Shown here: piece after piece, positions 58,508 to 64,000 of the stretch | Numbering within the stretch: position 1 is the stretch's first letter | Layout of the letters: every line of letters starts with the position of its first letter | NCBI RefSeq assembly: GCF_030547245.1 | Contig: NZ_JAUOQT010000004.1 | Location: 5,001 to 69,000, forward strand | Length of the DNA stretch: 64,000 bases | Direction: 5' to 3' | Source: Oceanihabitans sp. 2_MG-2023 | Lineage (GTDB): Bacteria > Bacteroidota > Bacteroidia > Flavobacteriales > Flavobacteriaceae | Notes under the pieces: model-generated | The model's database searches: none | Seen by the model: only the letters and a program-made list of their open reading frames with translations | What the model was told of the DNA's origin: nothing | Position numbers and translations under genes: made by a program

Positions 58508-58624
58508 TTATTTATTGTTTTTTTTAAGATGGGTAAAATTCTTTAATCCACAAGTAAACCGTAGTGATTGTACCAAAAAGGTTGTAGTGATGAGTAAGGA
58601 TAAAAGTAGGTAAGGTTTATTCAT
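58508..58624 (-). CDS. Putative 38-residue membrane peptide
   Basis: A short frame starting at ATG 58624, separated from the exonuclease stop by a single base. The product begins MNKPYLLLSLLITTTFLVQS, a basic start followed by a hydrophobic helix, then RFTCGLKNFTHLKKNNK with one cysteine and a strongly basic tail. The position suggests translation coupled to the exonuclease gene; 76 bases separate it from the channel gene. I recall vaguely similar short flavobacterial peptides but cannot confirm this. It may be a real small membrane protein or a chance frame. Confidence 0.4.
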   Translation of the reverse strand: MNKPYLLLSLLITTTFLVQSLRFTCGLKNFTHLKKNNK

Positions 58625-58625
58625 G

Positions 58626-59990
58626 TTAATCTAAATTTAAAACCTTTAGTTTTTTATTTCGTCTTAAATAACTTTTAATAATATGTTGGGTATCTCTATT
58701 GTTTTCCATTGGAGTAATAATAGATTCTAAAACATCTATATTGTTTATTTGATAGTTTAGATTGTAAAATCCTATGCCTTTAAATACGCCATTTTGAATT
58801 AGAATAGCCGCGCGTTCATCGATATCACGACCTCGGTCTATAATTACAATGTTTTCGCTAACAAATGCGTTTTTATTAATAAGTTGTAGTACACGTTTGT
58901 TATAGTTTTCTACCTCTTCTTCTTGTATGCAAGCACCTTCGCAAGATTTAATAGAGTAATTAAAACAGCTTGTTTTGGTATCGTATAAACCATTTAATTT
59001 TTGACAAAGGTTGTATTCTTCTGTTCTGCTAAACATAAAACTTTTTGCACTTTGTCTATTGCTAAAAGTGGTTATTGGTTTTTTGCGTCCATCTACTTTA
59101 TCAATTTTTAGGTTGATATAGCCTTTTTCGTCTGTATAACTATATAATGCGTGCGTAAAAATGGTTTTTCTTAAAGCTCTATTGTAAATAGGCTTGTTCT
59201 GTTTAATAGCTTCGCTTTCTTTTAATAAAGCGACTAGTTCGCTTCCACAGGATTCGTAGGTTACAGTAGCTACTTGTAATTGTATTTTTTTAGATTTATG
59301 GGAAGTTCCCGTAAAGTGTTGGTTTACTCGTTTTCTTATGTTTTTGCTTTTACCAATATAAATAATTTCGCCATCTGCTTTATGCATAAAATAGACTCCA
59401 GTTATTGATGGTAAAGTTTCTATAATATTTAATAATCTCGATTCTACTTGATTCTTAGGTTCTTGTCTAATAGATTCTTGAATAATATTTTTTTTCAAAT
59501 CTTTATCTAGTAGCATTTTAAAGAGCTTGACTGTTGCAAATGCATCTCCAGAAGCTCTATGTCTATCTGCAACAGGGATTCCTAAAGCTCTGGTTAGTTT
59601 ACCTAAGCTATAGGAAGGCTGATCTGGAATAAGTTCTTTAGAGAGTTCTACTGTGCAAAGGGTTTTACGTTTAAAATCGAAACCTAATCGTCTAAATTCT
59701 GTACGTAAAATTCTATAATCAAATTTAGCATTATGTGCTACTAAAATTGTTTCTTGAGTAATCTCTACAATGCGTTTTGCAATCTCGTAAAACTTAGGAG
59801 CATTACGTAACATATTGTTGTTTATTCCAGTAAGGTTAACTACAAAAGGTTGTATTTCTCGTTCTGGATTTACTAGGCTTATAAATTGGTCTACTATTTC
59901 GTGACCATTGTATTTGTAGATAGCAATCTCTGTAATTCCTTCTTCATTATACTTTCCACCTGTGGTTTCTATGTCTACTATTGTGTACAA
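58626..59990 (-). CDS. DEDDh exonuclease fused to a GIY-YIG (UvrC-like) nuclease
   Basis: A 454-residue two-nuclease protein. The N-terminal domain (1-160) is a DnaQ-like 3'-5' exonuclease with D6 and E8 in IVDIETTGG, D91 in HNAKFDYRIL, and H144 and D149 in DRHRASGDAF. The second domain is GIY-YIG (from about 193): TGVYFMHKADGEIIYIGKSKNIRKRVNQH, with a likely metal-binding glutamate near 258. The C-terminal part has the UvrC/Cho-like cysteine pattern TKTSCFNYSIKSCEGACIQEEEVENYNKRV. It resembles Cho-type alternative excision nucleases joined to a proofreading-type exonuclease, which suggests a DNA repair role. Confidence 0.9.
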   Translation of the reverse strand: MYTIVDIETTGGKYNEEGITEIAIYKYNGHEIVDQFISLVNPEREIQPFVVNLTGINNNMLRNAPKFYEIAKRIVEITQETILVAHNAKFDYRILRTEFRRLGFDFKRKTLCTVELSKELIPDQPSYSLGKLTRALGIPVADRHRASGDAFATVKLFKMLLDKDLKKNIIQESIRQEPKNQVESRLLNIIETLPSITGVYFMHKADGEIIYIGKSKNIRKRVNQHFTGTSHKSKKIQLQVATVTYESCGSELVALLKESEAIKQNKPIYNRALRKTIFTHALYSYTDEKGYINLKIDKVDGRKKPITTFSNRQSAKSFMFSRTEEYNLCQKLNGLYDTKTSCFNYSIKSCEGACIQEEEVENYNKRVLQLINKNAFVSENIVIIDRGRDIDERAAILIQNGVFKGIGFYNLNYQINNIDVLESIITPMENNRDTQHIIKSYLRRNKKLKVLNLD

Positions 59991-60098
59991 TACATTTAAA
60001 ATTTAATAGTTAAAAACTAAAAGTTATTTAGTTTTTGATTTCATAGTATTTATTGTCGAAACTAATTTTTTATTTTAAAAATTGATTTTCTATATTCT

Positions 60099-60755
60099 CT
60101 ATTGGTTACGTACGCCAAATATACTACTTCCAACGCGAACCATAGTACTGCCGCAATCTATTGCTAGTTTATAATCGCCACTCATTCCCATGGATATGGT
60201 TGTTAGCTTTTGATTGTATAGCTTTAAGTCATTAAAAGTAGACTTTAATAGATTAAATTCACTTCGGATTTGTTCTTCGTTATCGGTAAAAGTAGCCATT
60301 CCCATAACACCAATTACATTAACGTTTTTTAATTCTGAAAATTCTTTTGATTGTAATATTTCGGAAGCTTCATTAGCAGTCATACCAAATTTAGAGTCTT
60401 CGGAAGCTATTTTTATTTGTAACAAACAATCTATAATTCGGTTATGTTTCGCAGCTTGTTTGTCAATTTCTTTTAATGTTTTAAAGTTTTCTACACCATG
60501 AATTAAACGTACAAAGTGTGCCATGTACTTTACTTTGTTTCGTTGTACATGACCAATCATGTGCCATTGGATATCTTTTGGCATCTCATCAAACTTTTCT
60601 ACCATATCTTGAATCTTATTTTCGCCAAAAATGCGTTGTCCAGATTGATATGCTTGCATGATGTCGCTTACAGGTTTGGTTTTAGAAACAGCAACAAGTG
60701 TTACGTTTTTTGGTAGCTGCGATTGTATGTCTTGTAAATTTTTTGTTATGCTCAT
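60099..60755 (-). CDS. YggS family pyridoxal phosphate-binding protein
   Basis: A 218-residue single-domain PLP-binding protein of the YggS/PLPBP family, with the Schiff-base lysine K25 in TLVAVSKTKPVSDI, FGENKIQDMVEKF, WHMIGHVQRNKVKYM, VMGMATFTDN and the phosphate-binding MGMSGDYKLAIDCGSTMVRVGSSIFG. It regulates vitamin B6 homeostasis and has no enzyme activity of its own. Its start codon is next to a short palindromic repeat. Confidence 0.95.
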   Translation of the reverse strand: MSITKNLQDIQSQLPKNVTLVAVSKTKPVSDIMQAYQSGQRIFGENKIQDMVEKFDEMPKDIQWHMIGHVQRNKVKYMAHFVRLIHGVENFKTLKEIDKQAAKHNRIIDCLLQIKIASEDSKFGMTANEASEILQSKEFSELKNVNVIGVMGMATFTDNEEQIRSEFNLLKSTFNDLKLYNQKLTTISMGMSGDYKLAIDCGSTMVRVGSSIFGVRNQ

Positions 60756-60757
60756 AT

Positions 60758-60781
60758 TATTTCCTGCACAAGCAGAAATTT
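60758..60781 (-). repeat. Short palindromic repeat, copy 2
   Basis: On the minus strand it reads AAATTTCTGCTTGTGCAGGAAATA, nearly the same as copy 1 at 26212-26234, and it can form a CTGC/GCAG hairpin. It lies immediately before the yggS start codon. Confidence 0.5.
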
Positions 60782-60808
60782 TATTAATGTTATTGACTCA
60801 TTTTAGTA

Positions 60809-60846
60809 ATTCCTCAGGTTGCTCGACTGCGATCAGAATGACAAAT
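60809..60846 (-). repeat. Dispersed GTCATT repeat, downstream of the DUF1015 gene
   Basis: On the minus strand it begins ATTTGTCATTCTGATCGCAG and continues TCGAGCAACCTGAGGAATT. This matches a family of intergenic repeats I recall from many Bacteroidota (GTCATTC..., GCAGTCGAG...). A related copy lies at 62117-62154 on the other side of the same gene, with the opposite orientation relative to the plus strand. Confidence 0.6.
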
Positions 60847-60870
60847 AATTTTTATTTTTTAGCCTTAAAG

Positions 60871-62109
60871 CTAAAATTCATAAATGGTTACGCCACTTCG
60901 TAATTTAGGTTCAATATAAGTGCTCTTCGGAGGCATTTTTAGTCCATCGTCTGCTATTTGTTTCATTTCTGGAATCGATACAGGAACCATACCAAAACCG
61001 ACTGCAAATTCACCATTATCGATGCTGCTTTTTAAATTGATAATATCTTTCTTTCCGTTCAAATATTTAATCCTTCTGTCATTTCTTAAATCGTCAATAC
61101 CTAAAATAGGTTGCAAAATTGTTTTATAAAGCAGTTGTGCATCTAAAGCGTCTAACGAATTAATAAAGGAATACTTTGTTTTTCGTAAATATAAAGAATA
61201 AAAATCGCCATCTAAATACATGCTAAAATGATGTTTTTTACTTGGTTTATATGGTATTATCCCTCTGTTTTCAATTCTAAAAGCAGTATCTAATTTAATT
61301 AGAAAGGACTCTTTAGATAGTCCATTTAAATCTTTAACCAGTCTATTAAATTCATGAATACGAAGTTCGGATTCTGGTATTAGAAAACTCATAAAGAAAT
61401 TATAAGCTTCTTTCTCGTTGTGATTGGGGTTGCTTTCTTTTAAATCTTTGCTTAATAAATAGGAAGAGGAACAACGATGATGCCCATCTGCAATATAGAT
61501 GGTTTCCATGTTTTTAAATTCTTCAGTAATGGTTTTAATAGTTGTTTCGTCTTCTATTTTCCAAAGATAGTGTGTGTCTCTATAGGTTGTTGTAAACTCA
61601 AATTCTGCTCGTTCCTTTTCGGTTTCCTTTAAAATGGAAGCAATAATTTTATTATCAGGATAGGTGAGTAGTACAGGTTCTGCATTAAATCCAACCGTTT
61701 TTAAATATTCTTTAAAAATGGTTTCGCGATGCTCTAAAGTGTCTTCGTGTTTTCTAATAATATTATTTTCATAATCTTCTGCACTTGTTGCAGCAACGAT
61801 ACCATGAAAAACCTGCTTTTCTCTATCTACAATTTTATAAATGTAAAAGGAAGGCTTTTTATCTTGAACAAAAATGTTATCTTCTTTAAATTCTGAATAT
61901 CTATTCTTTACTAAAGTATAGCGTTCTTCCCCAGTAATTTCATGTGCATATTTGTAACCAGGATTTACAATGTGTAAAAACGAAAACGGATTGTAATCTA
62001 ATCGCGCTTCTCGTTCTGCTTGCGTGTAGGTTTGATAGGAGCGTGAGGCAACCAGACTTACTTTGTCTCGTGTAGGTCTAACTGCTTTAAAAGGTTTTAT
62101 CGTTGCCAT
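60871..62109 (-). CDS. DUF1015 family protein
   Basis: A 412-residue DUF1015 protein. The N-terminus (MATIKPFKAVRPTRDKVSLVASRSYQT) and the central IADGHHRCSSSYLLSK block (about 207-222) are signatures of the family. The HHR cluster suggests a catalytic or metal-binding site, and the family is sometimes linked to serine or phosphoserine metabolism (SbnI-like serine kinases belong to a related group). No function is proven for this branch. It is flanked by two repeats of the GTCATT family. Confidence 0.88.
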   Translation of the reverse strand: MATIKPFKAVRPTRDKVSLVASRSYQTYTQAEREARLDYNPFSFLHIVNPGYKYAHEITGEERYTLVKNRYSEFKEDNIFVQDKKPSFYIYKIVDREKQVFHGIVAATSAEDYENNIIRKHEDTLEHRETIFKEYLKTVGFNAEPVLLTYPDNKIIASILKETEKERAEFEFTTTYRDTHYLWKIEDETTIKTITEEFKNMETIYIADGHHRCSSSYLLSKDLKESNPNHNEKEAYNFFMSFLIPESELRIHEFNRLVKDLNGLSKESFLIKLDTAFRIENRGIIPYKPSKKHHFSMYLDGDFYSLYLRKTKYSFINSLDALDAQLLYKTILQPILGIDDLRNDRRIKYLNGKKDIINLKSSIDNGEFAVGFGMVPVSIPEMKQIADDGLKMPPKSTYIEPKLRSGVTIYEF

Positions 62110-62116
62110 ATTTTTT

Positions 62117-62154
62117 ATTTGTCATTGCGAGAACGAAGGACTTGGCAATCTTTT
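62117..62154 (+). repeat. Dispersed GTCATT repeat, upstream of the DUF1015 gene
   Basis: It reads ATTTGTCATTGCGAGAACG followed by AAGGACTTGGCAATCTTTT, a close form of the well-known GTCATTGCGAGGAACGAAG repeat seen between genes in many bacteria. It lies between the DUF1015 start and the stop of the 3-hydroxybutyryl-CoA dehydrogenase gene. Confidence 0.65.
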
Positions 62155-62172
62155 TTCACAACATATTATTTT

Positions 62173-63063
62173 TTACTTCAAAAATTGCTTAGCAACATGT
62201 TCTGCTTTTCTGCTCTCAGAATAATCATAAAAACCTTCTCCAGATTTTACCCCTAATTTACCAGCACTTACCATATTTACTAACAGTGGGCAAGGCGCGT
62301 ATTTAGGGTTTTTAAACCCGTCATACATTACATTTAAAATAGAAAGGCATATATCTAACCCAATAAAATCTGCTAATTGTAATGGTCCCATTGGATGCGC
62401 CATACCAAGCTTCATAACGGTGTCAATTTCTTGTACTCCCGCTACGCCGTTGTATAAGGTTTCAATTGCTTCATTAAGCATTGGCATTAAAATTCTATTG
62501 GCAACAAAACCAGGGTAATCATTAACTTCAGTAGGCGTTTTTCCTAATTGTTTAGAAAGTTCCATGATGGTTTTTGTTACTGCGTCACTTGTATTGTAAC
62601 CTCTTATGATTTCAACCAATTTCATAATTGGCACAGGATTCATAAAATGCATACCAATTACTTTTTCTGGACGATTAGTAACTGCAGCAATTTGCGTTAT
62701 AGAGATAGATGAGGTATTAGATGCTAAGATGGTGTCTTCCGCGCAAGCTTTGTCTAATTGTTTAAAAATATTAAGTTTTAAATCTACATTTTCTGTTGCT
62801 GCTTCTACAACAAGGCTGGCGTTTTTAACGCCTTCTGGAATAGTAGTAAAGGTTGTAATGTTTCCTAAAGTGTTTGCTTTGTCCGTTTCTGTAATTTTTC
62901 CTTTAGCGACCATTCTGTCTAAATTTTTAGCAATGGTTTGCATGCCTCTTTCTAGAGATGCTTCACTAATATCTATAAGTTGTACTTGGAATCCAGATTG
63001 TGCAAAAGTATGCGCAATTCCATTCCCCATGGTTCCAGCTCCAATTACTGCTACGTTTTTCAT
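62173..63063 (-). CDS. 3-hydroxybutyryl-CoA dehydrogenase
   Basis: A 296-residue NAD(P)-dependent dehydrogenase. The Rossmann start is VAVIGAGTMGNGIAHTFAQSG (4-24), the catalytic histidine is in GMHFMNPVPIMKLVEII (about 137-153), and the C-terminal domain has NDYPGFVANRILMPMLNEAI and GMAHPMGPLQLADFIGLD. It oxidises 3-hydroxyacyl-CoA, or works in the reverse sense, in fatty acid or butyrate metabolism. No partner beta-oxidation genes are adjacent. Confidence 0.95.
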   Translation of the reverse strand: MKNVAVIGAGTMGNGIAHTFAQSGFQVQLIDISEASLERGMQTIAKNLDRMVAKGKITETDKANTLGNITTFTTIPEGVKNASLVVEAATENVDLKLNIFKQLDKACAEDTILASNTSSISITQIAAVTNRPEKVIGMHFMNPVPIMKLVEIIRGYNTSDAVTKTIMELSKQLGKTPTEVNDYPGFVANRILMPMLNEAIETLYNGVAGVQEIDTVMKLGMAHPMGPLQLADFIGLDICLSILNVMYDGFKNPKYAPCPLLVNMVSAGKLGVKSGEGFYDYSESRKAEHVAKQFLK

Positions 63064-63144
63064 AAAAAAGAGAAGTTATATTTTTTCCTGTTAAAGGAAA
63101 TTGTGATTAATTGTTCGTTTGTTTTTATTTGTTTACCGCGTCTA

Positions 63145-64000
63145 CTAAAATTGATCAATTATCATGTTAGCTACACGTAAAGCTTCTGTACCATCATGTA
63201 GGGTTACAATAGGTTTTGTGTTGTTATTTATTGCATCTGCAAAAGTTTCTAATTCGTCAAGAATAGCGTTATTTCCATCTACTTCAGGGTTATCGAAATA
63301 AATTTGTTTTTTTACACCTTCCGCATTTTGTAGAATCATGTCGAAATCGCCAGGAGTTTCTGGGGCATCTTTCATTTTAACTACCTCACATTTTTTTTCT
63401 AAAAAATCTACAGAAACATATGCATCACGTTGAAAGAAACGTGTTTTTCGCATGTTTTTTAAAGAAATCCTACTTGCTGTAAGGTTAGCTACACAGCCAT
63501 TTACAAACTCTATTCTTGCATTAGCGATATCTGGCGTGTCACTAATTACAGATACTCCACTAGCACTAACATGTTTTACTTTAGATTGTACTACGCTTAA
63601 TATAATGTCTATATCGTGTATCATTAAATCTAAAACTACGGGAACATCTGTGCCACGAGGATTAAATTCGGCTAAACGATGTGCTTCAATAAACATTGGT
63701 TTGTCAAGCATGTCTTTAACAGCAATAAAGGCTGGGTTAAATCTTTCAACATGACCAACTTGACCTTTTACACCATATTCGGCAACTAAAGTTCTAAGGG
63801 TTTCAGCTTCTTCAACGGTATTGGTTATTGGTTTCTCAATAAAAATATGTTTGCCTTTTGCTATCGCTTGTCTTGCACAATCGTAATGAGAAAGTGTAGG
63901 CGTGACTATGTCTACCACGTCTACAGCTTCAATAAGTTTGTCAATAGAATCAAAATAAGTGTAACCAAATTCGGCAGCAACTTTTTTTGCATTTTCTTTG
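63145..64000 (-). CDS. Gfo/Idh/MocA family oxidoreductase (5' end outside window)
   Basis: The frame runs open to the right edge, so the gene is partial: its N-terminal Rossmann GxGxxG segment lies beyond base 64000. The visible part starts KENAKKVAAEFGYTYFDSID, continues DVVDIVTPTLSHYDCARQAIAKGKHIFIEKP with the EKP catalytic lysine motif, and carries HVERFNPAF and DLMIHDIDIIL (the HD motif of the family). A GTG at 63918 within this frame is not the true start. It is a sugar or inositol-type oxidoreductase of unknown substrate. It lies 81 bases upstream of the 3-hydroxybutyryl-CoA dehydrogenase gene. Confidence 0.92.
   Translation of the reverse strand, partial: KENAKKVAAEFGYTYFDSIDKLIEAVDVVDIVTPTLSHYDCARQAIAKGKHIFIEKPITNTVEEAETLRTLVAEYGVKGQVGHVERFNPAFIAVKDMLDKPMFIEAHRLAEFNPRGTDVPVVLDLMIHDIDIILSVVQSKVKHVSASGVSVISDTPDIANARIEFVNGCVANLTASRISLKNMRKTRFFQRDAYVSVDFLEKKCEVVKMKDAPETPGDFDMILQNAEGVKKQIYFDNPEVDGNNAILDELETFADAINNNTKPIVTLHDGTEALRVANMIIDQF

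Noticed and set aside
60012-60036. AAAAACTAAA/TTTAGTTTTT hairpin after yggS
   Set aside because: The stem is almost pure A/T and no T run follows on the relevant strand, so I cannot tell it from chance in such AT-rich DNA.
63075-63105. Hairpin TTTCC/GGAAA after the oxidoreductase gene
   Set aside because: On the minus strand it is followed by A residues rather than T, so it does not look like an intrinsic terminator.

Overview
The window is AT-rich (my impression is roughly one third G+C, not computed) chromosomal DNA of a member of the Bacteroidota, almost certainly a marine-type Flavobacteriaceae. The evidence is direct: several promoters of the Bacteroidota form (TTG, 19 bases, TAnnTTTG), proteins with C-terminal type IX secretion (T9SS) sorting domains, a TonB-dependent receptor paired with a DUF4249 lipoprotein, the PorD-like DUF4835 protein, the long form of GAPDH, and gene orders such as bamD-rpoZ-coaBC-porD-recN. 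I see no phage, transposase, CRISPR array or tRNA gene.

Layout. 1-385: the 3' end of a 23S rRNA gene, a complete 5S rRNA gene and its terminator. 473-8362: a DinB-like protein, then on the minus strand murQ, a DUF4249 lipoprotein with its TonB receptor, monomeric isocitrate dehydrogenase and a pentapeptide-repeat protein. 8363-9059: the largest gene-poor gap, with short direct repeats and an inverted pair of DnaA-box-like motifs. 9060-15288: rplS, a GyrI-like protein, trmD, a GNAT enzyme, a coiled-coil membrane protein, GAPDH and an HtrA protease, all minus strand. 15428-19494: dapF, GNAT, mltG, a DUF2279 protein and a lysozyme-like protein. 19497-27677: an RsmI-like methylase, a secreted sugar dehydrogenase, a small tyrosine phosphatase, dnaA, a thioesterase, YigZ, a DMT transporter, a HAD hydrolase, ribD and a LEA-like lipoprotein. 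27730-36380: prmC and ligA, two related polytopic membrane proteins around a DoxX protein, a 5'-nucleotidase split into two genes, and dapA. 36574-42486: the housekeeping block bamD, rpoZ, coaBC, porD, recN, fabI.

42634-50223 looks like an accessory insert: three T9SS-secreted proteins and a sulfotransferase. 50298-55274 returns to a core block: glycosyltransferase, YbbR-like protein, coaE, and a histidine kinase with its response regulator. 55363-64000 is all minus strand: DUF5995, an NTF2-like lipoprotein, miaA, a potassium channel with a zinc ribbon, an unlisted 38-residue ORF, an exonuclease/GIY-YIG fusion, YggS, DUF1015, 3-hydroxybutyryl-CoA dehydrogenase and a Gfo/Idh/MocA oxidoreductase cut by the window edge.

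Most genes serve ordinary functions: cell-wall metabolism (murQ, dapA, dapF, mltG, htrA), translation and tRNA modification (rplS, trmD, miaA, prmC), replication and repair (dnaA, ligA, recN), and envelope or T9SS biogenesis (bamD, porD). The less ordinary signals are intergenic: two diverged copies of a two-hairpin element with shared ends, two further families of small repeats, the 38-residue ORF, and near-identical sorting-domain DNA in two neighbouring secreted proteins. I did not find a clear new multi-gene system.
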